Source of the DNA: Vibrio galatheae
Lineage (GTDB): Bacteria > Pseudomonadota > Gammaproteobacteria > Enterobacterales > Vibrionaceae
Reading direction: 5' to 3'
Assembly: GCF_000967545.1 (NCBI RefSeq)
Contig: NZ_JXXV01000011.1
Coordinates: 124,001 to 188,000 of the forward strand
Length of the DNA stretch: 64,000 nucleotides
The translations under genes were made by a program, and so were the position numbers. The notes below the pieces were generated by a model. It was not told where the DNA came from. It worked only from the letters and a program-made list of their open reading frames with translations, and searched no databases. Shown here piece after piece: positions 17,974-27,654 of the stretch; within the stretch, counting starts at the first letter, position 1, and each line of letters begins with the position of its first letter.

Positions 17974-19800
17974 CTAGTCTCTTATCTGATAATGATAGCC
18001 CAAGAACTGTTTGAACTTTTTCACCACATGTAAGCTATGGCGTAGTAGATCTCGCTCAGTGCGCTCTATTTGCTTGAGGTCGATACGGTTGTGGCTGTGT
18101 TGATTGGTTAGCTGTTGATTGAGGCGTAACTTGAACAGCAATTTTAGTGCTTCGCTGAGGTTGTCTGCCGTGTCAGGTTCGAGGATTTTCTTGTTGCGCA
18201 GCGCTTCAATGCGCTCAAAGGTGTTCTTCTCTGCTATGCCATATTCGAGTGATAGGGTGCGAATACCATGCACGATAGGGAAAATGCCGCCGCTTTTGAC
18301 ATCAACGCCTTGTTTATCTTTTTTGACATTGCCAAACAGCGTCAGAGGTAAAGAGAATTGTAGTGCCGGACGACAGAAGTCTTGCAGAGCGAGCATATTA
18401 TTGAGCATGGTTTGTTTAAGATGCTGCTCGATAGGTTCCAACAAAGTTAGGTTACCGGCAACCGCGTGGGCATCACTGAAGATGGCTAAGTCCATAACTT
18501 GCTCGGCCGAACTCGGTTTAGACCATTGGCTGATGGTGTGTTTCCACTCCGTCTGTGTTTTGACCCATTTCGGGTTGTTGACCATCACATTACCCGGACA
18601 CAGCGGATAGCCGAGTTGTTGCAAGGTGTGGGTCAACTCGGCCATCACGGTTTCACATTGATGCCAATGGAGGCCGTCTTTGATGATCAGCGCGTTGTCT
18701 TGATCGGTTTTGAGAATTTGTTCTCCACGCCCTTCTGAGCCTAAAACGACCAAGCAGCAATGGTCGTGAAGGGCGGGAGGAACAACCAGTTCAAACGCTT
18801 TCTCAATGATTTGCTCATTGACTGCAGAAATCAGCTCCATGATAAAGCGCGTGCGAATGCCATTGCGAAATAGGCTGTCGACCAACTGCCTTTGTCGATT
18901 CGATGCCAAGGCGAGCTCTTCTATACTGGTTGCGCGCGCGATACTCAAAGTTAAGACATGAGAGTGGGTCGAGAAAGCACTCAGGATCTGGGTCATATCC
19001 AGCATGCCTACCGCGTCTTTTCCATCGGCAACCATGACCCGCTTCATGCGTTGGCGAGTCATTTTTATCATTGCGTTAAAGAGAAACTCGCCATCTTCGA
19101 CATGCACCACAGGGTAGGTAGCAATTTTGCCAACCGGAGTGTCGAGTGGATGGCCTTCAAGCATAACGGCATGCAGCATATTGGTCCGAGTCACAATCGC
19201 GTAGGGCAGTGAATGTTCGTCTTCAACCAAGCGGACATCATTATCGTTTAAGCGTACCAGCGCCGCGTCAATGCCGTTTTTTTTGAGTGTTAGTGTGACT
19301 TCATTGAGCGGTTGTTCAGGAGCAAGCACCATCGGCGGGTGATAAATCTCTTTATCCACTTTGGTCAGGATAAATTCAGCGAGGTTTTGCTGTTGTTGGG
19401 CTGCTTCTATCAGTTCTTGGCGACGAGCGAGGTTGTTATCAAAATAGGCTGCAAACTGTCCATTCTCATTGTACAGCTCAAGGAACACGGATTTAGGCAG
19501 CAAATAAGACAAGGTGTCTTCTAGGGCGACGTAGCGATGTTTCACACTCGGTTCAAACAAGGCGCGAACATCAAAAAGATCGTCGTTGGCGTAGTGGGCA
19601 AAAATTTCTTTATCATCTTCGGAGCGCTCTTCCACCGCACCTTTGATCAGAATATGTAAGTGCTGACTCTCGATGCCCGGCTTAAGCAAGGTCTCTTTGG
19701 CGCGAAAATAGGCAACATCCAGCGAACTACGTAGCCGATTTTGTTGTTGGCCATTTAAGCGGTCAAAAGGGGGTGACTGCATATTAAATTTATCTGGCAT
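17974..19800 (-). CDS. cNMP-binding / CBS / DUF294 nucleotidyltransferase-like protein
   Basis: This cytoplasmic 608-residue signalling protein has an N-terminal cyclic-nucleotide-binding-like domain (about residues 15-130). A CBS pair follows (about 165-290, with VRLNDNDVRLVEDEHSLPYAIV and MKRVMVADGKDAVGMLDMTQ). Next is a DUF294 nucleotidyltransferase domain with GSEGRGEQILKTDQDNALI (about 350-375), then DUF294_C. The GSxxRxE and DxD elements look intact, so catalysis (for example uridylylation) is possible but unproven. Adenine nucleotides may bind the CBS pair, which would suit a role near acs. Confidence 0.9.
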   Translation of the reverse strand: MPDKFNMQSPPFDRLNGQQQNRLRSSLDVAYFRAKETLLKPGIESQHLHILIKGAVEERSEDDKEIFAHYANDDLFDVRALFEPSVKHRYVALEDTLSYLLPKSVFLELYNENGQFAAYFDNNLARRQELIEAAQQQQNLAEFILTKVDKEIYHPPMVLAPEQPLNEVTLTLKKNGIDAALVRLNDNDVRLVEDEHSLPYAIVTRTNMLHAVMLEGHPLDTPVGKIATYPVVHVEDGEFLFNAMIKMTRQRMKRVMVADGKDAVGMLDMTQILSAFSTHSHVLTLSIARATSIEELALASNRQRQLVDSLFRNGIRTRFIMELISAVNEQIIEKAFELVVPPALHDHCCLVVLGSEGRGEQILKTDQDNALIIKDGLHWHQCETVMAELTHTLQQLGYPLCPGNVMVNNPKWVKTQTEWKHTISQWSKPSSAEQVMDLAIFSDAHAVAGNLTLLEPIEQHLKQTMLNNMLALQDFCRPALQFSLPLTLFGNVKKDKQGVDVKSGGIFPIVHGIRTLSLEYGIAEKNTFERIEALRNKKILEPDTADNLSEALKLLFKLRLNQQLTNQHSHNRIDLKQIERTERDLLRHSLHVVKKFKQFLGYHYQIRD

Positions 19801-20033
19801 CGCGAACTGACCCTGGTGGCAACTCTTTAGGCTAAGTGTGCAGGATTAACGGAAATGTTCCAGACGACTTTGGTCTAATTGGCGAGCAATTTGTCACCGA
19901 ATGGGGGGGCATGAATAAAGATTAAGTGAGAATAGGGAAACGCACTGGTGACGATTATTCCCTTTTTAATCTTGGCAAAGCAAACGATAATATCCGCCGC
20001 TGTTGTCACTCTTTTATGCATTCAGAGGTAATG

Positions 20034-21218
20034 ATGCTTACCCCATCTCCCTATGGCTGGATCTCCCAGTATTTTGTCGGTTTCTTTTTTGCTTATGGCG
20101 TCTATTTGCCATTTTGGGCCTTGTGGTTTGAAGAACAGGGCGTATCCGCGACCGATATCGGCTTGCTGGTGGGCATCGGCTTTGCGACGCGTTGTGTGGC
20201 CAATATGCTTATCACACCACGTATCCACAAAGTGGAGCAATTGATCCCGGCATTGCGCTGGCTGAGCTTCGCGGCCATTATCTTTATTGGTTTCCATTTC
20301 TTTACCGGCGGCAGTTTCTGGTTGATGGCTCTGGCAACAGTGCTGTTTAACTTGTGCTGCGGACCGTCTGTTCCATTATCTGACTCTATGGCCAACTACT
20401 ACTCTCGCTTGCAGATGCTGGATTATGGTCGTACACGTCTGTGGGGCTCGATTGCCTTCATTGCTGGTTCAACTGTGGTGGGCTTTTTAGCCGCGCAGTA
20501 TGGCAGTGATATGATTCTGTTCACTGCACTAGCGGGTGTAACTGCTGCCTTGGTGTTCTCAATGCGTAATATCAATCCGATGCCCGTCACCATGGATGAT
20601 GAGAATACCGAGCGACCAAAACTCGCTGACATGTTGCGTGAACGGCCTGTGATTAAGTTTCTTGTCTTGGTATCCCTGATTCAAGGTAGTCACGCGGCCT
20701 ATTACAGTTTCAGTTCGATCTACTGGAAAGAAGCGGGTTACTCGGAAGATATAATCGGCTATCTATGGAGTTTAGGTGTGGTGGCTGAGGTGGCGATTTT
20801 CGCTTTTAGCAAGCGTCTATTTTCTGGCTGGACACTAAGAGCGCTGTTTGCCGTGGCGGCATTAGGTGTGGTGGTTCGCTGGGGACTAACGGCGTCCACG
20901 ACAGCTTTGGTGGCATTAGTCTTAATCCAGCTTTTGCATGGCGTCACTTTTGCCATGGCGCATATTGCGGCGATTCAATACATTCAGCACTCTGAACAAC
21001 GAAAAATGGTTGCCCTCCAAGCGCTGTACAATGCTATTCCTCTCGGCGCCTTTATCGCCTTAATGACCGCATTGAGTGGTTGGGGCTATGAAAACTGGGG
21101 CGCCAATGTATTTTGGGCAATGGCGGCAATGGGTGTACTCGCGCTACTGATTAAAGTGGAACAAAAGGGGCACTGTGCCAATCCGCTCGCGAAAGCGGAG
21201 CCTAATGCACAGAATTAA
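20034..21218 (+). CDS. MFS transporter of the LacY/HcaT type
   Basis: This major-facilitator carrier of about 12 transmembrane helices begins MLTPSPYGWISQYFVGFFFA. The early motif WFEEQGVSATDIGLLVGIG and the proton-coupled LacY/HcaT-like layout place it in the nucleoside/phenylpropionate-type MFS branch. The start at 20034 follows an AGAGG ribosome-binding site; an upstream in-frame ATG at 19926 would add a soluble extension. The substrate is not readable. A terminator follows. Confidence 0.85.
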   Translation: MLTPSPYGWISQYFVGFFFAYGVYLPFWALWFEEQGVSATDIGLLVGIGFATRCVANMLITPRIHKVEQLIPALRWLSFAAIIFIGFHFFTGGSFWLMALATVLFNLCCGPSVPLSDSMANYYSRLQMLDYGRTRLWGSIAFIAGSTVVGFLAAQYGSDMILFTALAGVTAALVFSMRNINPMPVTMDDENTERPKLADMLRERPVIKFLVLVSLIQGSHAAYYSFSSIYWKEAGYSEDIIGYLWSLGVVAEVAIFAFSKRLFSGWTLRALFAVAALGVVVRWGLTASTTALVALVLIQLLHGVTFAMAHIAAIQYIQHSEQRKMVALQALYNAIPLGAFIALMTALSGWGYENWGANVFWAMAAMGVLALLIKVEQKGHCANPLAKAEPNAQN

Positions 21219-21258
21219 CTCGAACGGATTGAGTTGACTTAACATCCCTAGTTAAATG

Positions 21259-21290
21259 AAACCTCTCCAATATGGAGAGGTTTCTGTTTT
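21259..21290 (+). terminator. Rho-independent terminator after the MFS gene
   Basis: A perfect 10-bp stem (AAACCTCTCC / GGAGAGGTTT) with a five-base loop is followed by CTGTTTT. It separates the carrier from the CrbS-type kinase. Confidence 0.85.
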
Positions 21291-21327
21291 ATCGCGCAAA
21301 AATGAACTCAAAAGATAAGGATATCTG

Positions 21328-24300
21328 ATGCAGGGCTGGCTAGTGATCGCCGTATCACTGTTGTATCTTGGACTACTGTTCCTCATTGCATGGCATGGTG
21401 ATAAACGCCACAACTGGTTAGCCAAATGGCGACCTTGGGTGTACAGCCTGTCTATCGCGGTCTACTGCACCTCATGGACCTTCTATGGCACGGTTGGTCA
21501 GGCAAGTAACAACCCTTGGTCTTTCTTGCCTATCTATGTTGCGCCGATACTGGTCTTCACACTCGGATGGCGAATCCTCGCTCGCCTCATCATTACCGCT
21601 AAGCGTGAACATATCACTTCGATCGCCGATTTTATTGCGGCTCGTTATGGAAAATCACAAGGTTTGGCGGTGGTGGTCACCTTGATAGCGGTTGCGGGTA
21701 TCTTGCCCTATATCGCCCTGCAATTGCGCGGAATCACTATGGGTTTGGAGATCATTTCCCCTGATCTGCCCAAAAGTTTTGAGAGTGTCGGCCTGAATGT
21801 GTCGTGGTTTGTTGTTGGCGCTCTAGCGGTGTTTACCATGCTGTTTGGTACGCGTCATATCGATAACACTGAACATCACCGCGGCATGATGATGGCGATC
21901 GCGTTTGAGTCGATTGTCAAACTGCTGGCCTTTTTAATTGTCGGTCTGTTTATTTTGTTCTTAGCTTTGAGTCGCAATGATGTCGATTTGATTGACATTG
22001 CCAGTCAAACTTACCAATCGCCTAACGTACCGACGCTGCTGATTCATACCGTGCTGACGATGCTTGCTATCGTCTGTCTGCCACGTCAGTTCCATACAAT
22101 GGTGGTTGAAAATGAGCGCGCGCAAGACTTGCATACTGCGCGTTGGTTGTTCCCGCTCTATTTAGTCTTGATGGGTCTATTTGTGTTGCCAATTGCGTGG
22201 GTGGGTCAATCTCTGCTCAGCGATGCTAGCCCAGACACCTATGTGATCAGCCTACCTATGGCGGTGGGTGCGCAAGATATTGCGATATTGGCGTTTTTGG
22301 GCGGCACTTCAGCGGCCAGTGGAATGGTGATTGTTTCAACCATTGCTTTGGCGATTATGGTCTCCAATGATTTGGTGATGCCTCTGTTGCTGCGCCGGAT
22401 GCGATTGTCGCAGCGTACTCATCGCCATTTTTCTGGCCTGTTGCTGGTTATCCGCCGAGCACTTATCTTACTTTTGCTGCTCGGTGCGTGGGGATTCTAT
22501 CAGGCGCTAGGCAATATTCATTCGCTGTCTGCGATTGGTTTTCTCTCGTTCGCTGCGATCACGCAATTTGCGCCCGCGCTACTCGGGGGGATGTACTGGC
22601 GTCAGGGCAATCGCAAAGGGGTTTATGTTGGTTTAGCGGTTGGCTTTACCTTGTGGTTGATTACCCTGATGAGCCAAACCGATATGCTGGCGGGCAGTGC
22701 GCAAGACAACTTCTTGTTGTGGGTCATCACACCACCGGATTGGCTGCAAGGCTTAGATGTTAAAAATTCAGATTGGGGCATTGTGTTAAGTGTCGCACTC
22801 AACACGCTTTGTTATGTGGTGGTCTCACTTTTTACTCGCGCGAGCCTAAGTGAGCGCTTACAGTCTGCATCTTTTGTTGGCACGCCGTTGCCAGAAAGCG
22901 AGAACATGAGCCTGTATCAAAGCCGAGTGACGGTCGGCGAACTTGAGATGCTGGCTTCGCGCTTTGTCGGTCGGCAGAGAGTGCGAACCGCTTTCAGGCA
23001 TTACTGGCAGCAGCAAAGAGAGACTTTATTACCTAATCAACAAGCGCCATCGACTTTGATTCGCCATACCGAAAGGGTTCTCGCCGGCGTGTTCGGTGCA
23101 TCTTCAGCTAAGTTAGTCCTTACTTCGGCTCTGCAAGGGCGCAATATGCAGCTAGAAGAGGTTGCGACGATTGTTGATGAAGCCTCTGAGTTGTACGACT
23201 TTAGCCGTGGATTGTTGCAAGGGGCGATTGAACATATTGGTCAAGGCATCGCTGTGGTTGATAAACAGCTGCGGCTGGTGGCTTGGAATCAGCGTTATCT
23301 TGAACTCTTTACTTTCCCTGCGGGTTTGATTCAAGTCGGCCGACCGATTGCGGATGTGATTCGCCACAACGCTCAGCAAGGTTTATGTGGCCCGGGCGAT
23401 CCCGAAGAACACGTGCGACGGCGTGTATACCATTTAGAACAAGGCACGCGTCATACTTCGTCACGAGTTCGACCCGATGGCCGAGTCATTGAAGTGCAGG
23501 GTAATCCGATGCCCGGTGGTGGCTTTGTGATGAGCTTTACCGATATCACCGTATTCCGTGATGCCGAACAGGCGCTGAAGGATGCTAATGAAACGCTTGA
23601 GGAACGTGTACGTGAGAGGACACAAGAGCTTGAGCAACTGAATAAAAAGTTAGTTTCAGCCACACAGCGTTCGGAGCATGAATCGCAATCTAAATCGCGC
23701 TTTTTGGCTGCGGTCAGCCATGACTTAATGCAGCCGCTTAATGCAGCGCGTCTGTTTGCCTCGACCTTGTCTGAAGTGGCCAAAGAAACAGAAACCAAGC
23801 AATTATCCCATCATATTGAAAGCGCTTTGGGCGCGGCAGAAGACTTAATCGGCGACCTGCTTGATATCTCGCGACTGGAGTCTGGGAAACTCGATACTCA
23901 TGTGCATGGCTTTGCGATAAATGACGTCTTGTCCAATCTCAATGCAGAGTTCAGTGCGCTTGCCAAGCAGCAGGGGATTGAGTTCAGTATGATCCCGAGT
24001 CAATTGTTGGTTGAGTCTGATCCTAAGTTGTTGCGTCGCGTAGTGCAGAACTTTCTCACTAATGCATTCCGCTATAACCCCAAAGGAAAGGTGGTGCTTG
24101 GTGTCCGGCGTGTGGCTGGCCAAGCCCGGATAGATGTGTGGGATAACGGCATGGGGATTGATGAAGACAAGCAGCAAGAGATTTTTGAAGAGTTTAACCG
24201 CGGAAGCCAGGTGCGCTCCGACCAAGGTTTGGGTTTAGGATTGGCGATTTCCAAAGGGATTGCCCATGTACTTGGTCACCAAATTACGATGCGTTCTTGG

Positions 24301-24756
24301 CCCGGAAAAGGCAGCGTTTTCTCGATTACGCTTGCGCGCAGTGCCAAGGCGCTGGAACCTGTACAAGCTGAACCTGCCAGTGCCGTGACCGATCTCAGTC
24401 ACCTCAAAGTATTGTGTGTCGACAATGAAACCGACATCTTAGTCGGTATGGAAACTTTGCTTGGCCGTTGGGGCTGTGACGTGCGAACCGCGGTGGATTT
24501 AGTGCAAGGTTTACAAGCGATAGAAGAGACTTGGGTGCCGGATGTGATTCTGTCTGACTACCGATTGGACAATGGTCGTACTGGGCTAGAGGTTTTGCAG
24601 CAATGCCGATTACGCTTGGGTAATCGCTTTATTGGGGTCATTATCAGTGCCGATCGCACCGATGACATGCTCGATGGAATTAAATCCAATGGCTTTAGTT
24701 TTATCCCTAAACCGGTCAAACCACTTAAATTACGCGCGGTATTGAATCGAGTGTAG
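21328..24756 (+). CDS. crbS: Hybrid sensor kinase with SSS transporter domain (CrbS-type)
   Basis: This inner-membrane 1142-residue protein fuses a sodium:solute-symporter-like domain (about residues 1-530) to a PAS region (about 620-740), a coiled coil, a HisKA domain and an ATPase domain. The phospho-His lies in AAVSHDLMQPLN, near residue 798. The ATPase has the N-box NFLTNAFRYNP and a GLGLGLAI loop, and a receiver domain follows with the phospho-Asp in ILSDYRLD (near 1077). This layout is CrbS, which with CrbR switches on acs in Vibrio cholerae. The ribosome-binding site AAGGAT precedes the ATG. The likely partner is the LuxR-type regulator at 28386-29021. Confidence 0.93.
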   Translation: MQGWLVIAVSLLYLGLLFLIAWHGDKRHNWLAKWRPWVYSLSIAVYCTSWTFYGTVGQASNNPWSFLPIYVAPILVFTLGWRILARLIITAKREHITSIADFIAARYGKSQGLAVVVTLIAVAGILPYIALQLRGITMGLEIISPDLPKSFESVGLNVSWFVVGALAVFTMLFGTRHIDNTEHHRGMMMAIAFESIVKLLAFLIVGLFILFLALSRNDVDLIDIASQTYQSPNVPTLLIHTVLTMLAIVCLPRQFHTMVVENERAQDLHTARWLFPLYLVLMGLFVLPIAWVGQSLLSDASPDTYVISLPMAVGAQDIAILAFLGGTSAASGMVIVSTIALAIMVSNDLVMPLLLRRMRLSQRTHRHFSGLLLVIRRALILLLLLGAWGFYQALGNIHSLSAIGFLSFAAITQFAPALLGGMYWRQGNRKGVYVGLAVGFTLWLITLMSQTDMLAGSAQDNFLLWVITPPDWLQGLDVKNSDWGIVLSVALNTLCYVVVSLFTRASLSERLQSASFVGTPLPESENMSLYQSRVTVGELEMLASRFVGRQRVRTAFRHYWQQQRETLLPNQQAPSTLIRHTERVLAGVFGASSAKLVLTSALQGRNMQLEEVATIVDEASELYDFSRGLLQGAIEHIGQGIAVVDKQLRLVAWNQRYLELFTFPAGLIQVGRPIADVIRHNAQQGLCGPGDPEEHVRRRVYHLEQGTRHTSSRVRPDGRVIEVQGNPMPGGGFVMSFTDITVFRDAEQALKDANETLEERVRERTQELEQLNKKLVSATQRSEHESQSKSRFLAAVSHDLMQPLNAARLFASTLSEVAKETETKQLSHHIESALGAAEDLIGDLLDISRLESGKLDTHVHGFAINDVLSNLNAEFSALAKQQGIEFSMIPSQLLVESDPKLLRRVVQNFLTNAFRYNPKGKVVLGVRRVAGQARIDVWDNGMGIDEDKQQEIFEEFNRGSQVRSDQGLGLGLAISKGIAHVLGHQITMRSWPGKGSVFSITLARSAKALEPVQAEPASAVTDLSHLKVLCVDNETDILVGMETLLGRWGCDVRTAVDLVQGLQAIEETWVPDVILSDYRLDNGRTGLEVLQQCRLRLGNRFIGVIISADRTDDMLDGIKSNGFSFIPKPVKPLKLRAVLNRV

Positions 24757-24806
24757 GTGGGCTTGTAGAGGCTCTGCTCTCCACTTTATCCTACTGACAA
24801 ACAAAT

Positions 24807-24831
24807 AGGGTTGGCATATATGGCCAACCCT
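24807..24831. terminator. Bidirectional hairpin between convergent crbS and the small membrane protein gene
   Basis: AGGGTTGGC / GCCAACCCT is a perfect 9-bp stem with a seven-base loop. A T-rich stretch follows only on the minus strand (ATTTGTTTGT). It probably serves both converging genes. Confidence 0.65.
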
Positions 24832-24855
24832 GAGAATTTAGTTTCTAGTTGCTGC

Positions 24856-25338
24856 CTATTCCGTAAACAGGGTTTCGTATTTGACAAATGCGGTCTGAGT
24901 TTCGCCATAGTAAAGTGTTCCTTCCGCTTGAATTGCGACGCGTAGCCAGCTCTCTTCCGATGCGGGTTTCACCAGTGAAATTGCCCAGTGTTGTCCTGTA
25001 CTATCAGTGGCTTGCATATCAATAGGTTGAGCGGTTTTATCTGGGCTGGCGACAATAGACAACTTAACGCCTTCAAGAGGGTAAGCCGCTTTTAATGATA
25101 ACTCTAACCCCTTAGCCGTAAGCTTATCTGAACGAAACTGCACTTTAAACTCGCCATTTTCCATATCACATAGCCCACTGGTGTAGCGGCAATTTGATTT
25201 AGCGGCGAGTTTGTAGGTTTCGCCCTCTTTGGCGGCATGAGGTTTTTCGCTGAGCGCTAAATCGGTGCCGAAATAGGCAATCAAAGAAAGAATTGGGGCA
25301 ATCAGTAATGCGATTAGAAAGTGCTTATTTTTGAACAT
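24856..25338 (-). CDS. Conserved hypothetical membrane-anchored protein
   Basis: I do not recognise a named family. The 160-residue protein has one N-terminal hydrophobic segment (about residues 8-26), with the remainder probably periplasmic. The periplasmic part has two Cys residues (SNCRYTSGLCDM) that could form a disulfide, and reads as a beta-rich domain. GGAAGACAAG precedes the ATG. It lies downstream of the symporter genes on the same strand, separated by a terminator. Confidence 0.75.
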   Translation of the reverse strand: MFKNKHFLIALLIAPILSLIAYFGTDLALSEKPHAAKEGETYKLAAKSNCRYTSGLCDMENGEFKVQFRSDKLTAKGLELSLKAAYPLEGVKLSIVASPDKTAQPIDMQATDSTGQHWAISLVKPASEESWLRVAIQAEGTLYYGETQTAFVKYETLFTE

Positions 25339-25389
25339 CTTGTCTTCCCTGCTACGACGTTATTGGGCTAAGTTAACGCAATTTTTCGA

Positions 25390-25415
25390 ATAAAAAAGCC
25401 CCCGAGGGGGCTTTT
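25390..25415 (-). terminator. Rho-independent terminator after the symporter operon
   Basis: On the minus strand a perfect 9-bp stem (AAAAGCCCC / GGGGCTTTT) with a CTCG loop runs into TTTTTT. It lies about 20-40 bases past the large-subunit stop. Confidence 0.9.
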
Positions 25416-25433
25416 GTGGTTCAGGTATTACTA

Positions 25434-27161
25434 TTAGTGATCTACAGCGCCGCCAGCACCTGCAGGAACACGCACGTGTTCAACTAAATCTTTCACTTCT
25501 TGTGGTGTTTCTGCTGTGACTTTCGATACAGCGAACGCGACGATGAAGTTAAATACCGCACCAATTGCACCAAATGCGTTTGGCTCAATGCCTAGGAACC
25601 AGTTGCTACCCCAGCTTTCTAGGTATTTCCAGTCAGCAATGAATAGGATGCCTTTGTGTTGGAATACGTAGAACAGAGTGATACTGATACCTGCAACCAT
25701 ACCCGCGATAGCGCCTTCTTTGTTGATGTTCTTGCTGAAGATACCCATCATCAACGCTGGGAATATCGACGATGCTGCCAGACCAAAGGCGAGGGCTACC
25801 GTACCGGCGGCAAAGCCTGGTGGGTTGAGGCCGAGATAACCTGCGACTGCAATCGCCACCGCCATCGAGATCCGACTCGCCATCAGCTCTTTCTTCTCAG
25901 AGATATTCGGGTTGATAACACCCTTGATTAAGTCATGGGATATCGCGGACGAAATTGCCAACAATAGACCCGCTGCGGTAGAGAGTGCCGCTGCCAGACC
26001 GCCCGCTGCAACTAGTGCAATGACCCAGTTTGGAAGTTTTGCAATCTCAGGGTTCGCCAGTACCATGATGTCGTTATCCACTTTTAGCTCGTTTGTCGCA
26101 GCATTAGAAGTGTATTGGATATTGCCATCACCATTCTTATCATCAAAACCTAGCAGACCTGTTTTCTCCCAGTTTTTGAACCAATCTGGACGCTCATCGT
26201 AAGCAAGATGCTCACCAGGTGCTGGGTTTACTGTATTCATTAGGTTTAGGCGCGCCATTGCAGAAACCGCTGGTGCTGTTGTGTACAGAATCGCGATAAA
26301 TACTAGTGCCCAACCTGCCGACGTACGTGCGTCACGAACTTTAGGTACAGTGAAGAAACGAATGATTACGTGTGGTAGACCTGCAGTACCAATCATGAGT
26401 GACATAGTGTAAACAAACATGTTGAGGGTATCGCCGCGCACTTGAGTGGTGTATTCACTAAAGCCGAGTTCGGTCACCACTTGGTCGAGCCTGTCGAGCA
26501 GATAGACATCGGTGCCCGTCATGGTACTACCTAGACCGATTTGTGGCAGTGGGTTACCTGTTAGTTGCAGAGAGATAAAGATTGCAGGAATAGTGTAAGC
26601 TAAAATGAGTACGCAATATTGAGCAATCTGCGTGTAGGTAATGCCTTTCATGCCGCCCATAACTGCGTACATGAAGACGATACACATACCGATCAATAGA
26701 CCTGTTGAGTAATCGACCTCTAGGAAGCGGCCGAACGCAACACCGACACCTTTCATCTGACCGATTACGTAAGTCACCGATGCAATGATAAGACACACAA
26801 CGGCTACGATACGTGCTGCGTTTGAGTAGAAACGCTCACCCACGAACTCAGGTACAGTAAACTTGCCGAACTTACGTAGGTAAGGCGCAAGTAGTAGTGC
26901 TAGAAGTACGTAACCGCCTGTCCAACCCATTAAGAATACGGAGCCGCCGTAACCCATGAAGGCAATAAGACCCGCCATCGAGATAAATGATGCGGCCGAC
27001 ATCCAGTCTGCTGCGGTTGCCATGCCGTTCGCGATTGGGTTAACGCCACCGCCTGCTACATAGAACTCTTTTGTTGAGCCAGCACGCGCCCAAATCGCAA
27101 TACCGATATAAAGGACAAAGGTCGCACCAACAACGAGGTAGGTGATAGTTTTCAAATCCAT
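25434..27161 (-). CDS. Sodium:solute symporter, large subunit (acetate-permease-like)
   Basis: This 575-residue, about 13-helix protein belongs to the SSS family, in the subfamily where the carrier is paired with a small DUF4212 subunit (the V. cholerae VC_2705 type). Relatives are annotated as ActP-like cation/acetate symporters. It starts MDLKTITYLVVGATFVLYIG with a good AAGGAG ribosome-binding site and follows the small subunit by 12 bases. Sharing a locus with acs and CrbS/CrbR makes acetate the most likely substrate, but this is inference. Some annotators would use the symbol actP. Confidence 0.9.
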   Translation of the reverse strand: MDLKTITYLVVGATFVLYIGIAIWARAGSTKEFYVAGGGVNPIANGMATAADWMSAASFISMAGLIAFMGYGGSVFLMGWTGGYVLLALLLAPYLRKFGKFTVPEFVGERFYSNAARIVAVVCLIIASVTYVIGQMKGVGVAFGRFLEVDYSTGLLIGMCIVFMYAVMGGMKGITYTQIAQYCVLILAYTIPAIFISLQLTGNPLPQIGLGSTMTGTDVYLLDRLDQVVTELGFSEYTTQVRGDTLNMFVYTMSLMIGTAGLPHVIIRFFTVPKVRDARTSAGWALVFIAILYTTAPAVSAMARLNLMNTVNPAPGEHLAYDERPDWFKNWEKTGLLGFDDKNGDGNIQYTSNAATNELKVDNDIMVLANPEIAKLPNWVIALVAAGGLAAALSTAAGLLLAISSAISHDLIKGVINPNISEKKELMASRISMAVAIAVAGYLGLNPPGFAAGTVALAFGLAASSIFPALMMGIFSKNINKEGAIAGMVAGISITLFYVFQHKGILFIADWKYLESWGSNWFLGIEPNAFGAIGAVFNFIVAFAVSKVTAETPQEVKDLVEHVRVPAGAGGAVDH

Positions 27162-27173
27162 CTGAGTGACTCC

Positions 27174-27437
27174 TTACTCATCTACGCCGAATTCACGGTC
27201 GATTTGGCGCATCTTCCATGCGTAATAGAAAATAATACCTAGGAAGGCATAGATGGAACCTTGTTGAGCAAACCAGAACCCCAGTTTGTAGCCACCTAGT
27301 TGAAATTGATTAAGCACATCTACAAATAAGATGCCGCAGCCGAAAGAAACGACAAACCAGATAATCATAAGAGTGATCATCAGTTTAACGTTCTTATCCC
27401 AGTAGGCTTTGGCTTTATCCTGACTTTCAAACGCCAT
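27174..27437 (-). CDS. Sodium:solute symporter small subunit (DUF4212)
   Basis: The 87-residue protein has two transmembrane helices (LMITLMIIWFVVSFGCGILF and a second near residues 50-70). The tail is short and charged, matching the DUF4212 small subunit of two-part symporters. It is the first gene of the operon and sits 12 bases before the large subunit. Its upstream gap carries motif copies shared with acs. Confidence 0.88.
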   Translation of the reverse strand: MAFESQDKAKAYWDKNVKLMITLMIIWFVVSFGCGILFVDVLNQFQLGGYKLGFWFAQQGSIYAFLGIIFYYAWKMRQIDREFGVDE

Positions 27438-27512
27438 TGCCGTCTCCTTACGTGTCTGTTGTTAAGAAAATGTTTCAATATCTACATTAGCAAGGGTGGC
27501 GCAAGAACTCTT

Positions 27513-27524
27513 TTCAACTTTAGT
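27513..27524 (-). promoter_or_regulatory. Shared motif, symporter copy 1
   Basis: On the coding strand this reads ACTAAAGTTGAA, a 9/12 match to the acs motif CCTAAAGTCTAA in the same orientation. It lies about 75-90 bases before the small-subunit start. Confidence 0.35.
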
Positions 27525-27532
27525 CGGGGGAG

Positions 27533-27565
27533 AAAAAACAAAAAGCGCCCATAAATAAGGCGCTT
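27533..27565 (-). terminator. Probable terminator downstream of marC
   Basis: On the minus strand a 7-bp stem (AAGCGCC / GGCGCTT) with a nine-base loop is followed by TTTGTTTTTT. It lies about 90 bases past the marC stop and just before the symporter promoter region. Confidence 0.7.
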
Positions 27566-27613
27566 AAGGTATAAAGGATGGATTTTTGTGATGTTAATGT
27601 GGTGTTAAATTAG

Positions 27614-27625
27614 CCTAAAGTCTAA
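27614..27625 (+). promoter_or_regulatory. Shared motif, symporter copy 2 (exact 12-mer)
   Basis: CCTAAAGTCTAA here is identical to the acs-upstream copy but lies in the opposite orientation relative to the symporter genes, about 180 bases upstream. Together with 27513-27524 it makes an inverted pair. Confidence 0.4.
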
Positions 27626-27654
27626 CGTTTTATCCCAACGTAAGGCGGATTTAG

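Noticed and set aside
19926..20033. N-terminal extension of the MFS transporter
   Set aside because: The upstream ATG lacks a ribosome-binding site and the added residues are polar and unlike the family; AGAGG precedes the ATG at 20034.
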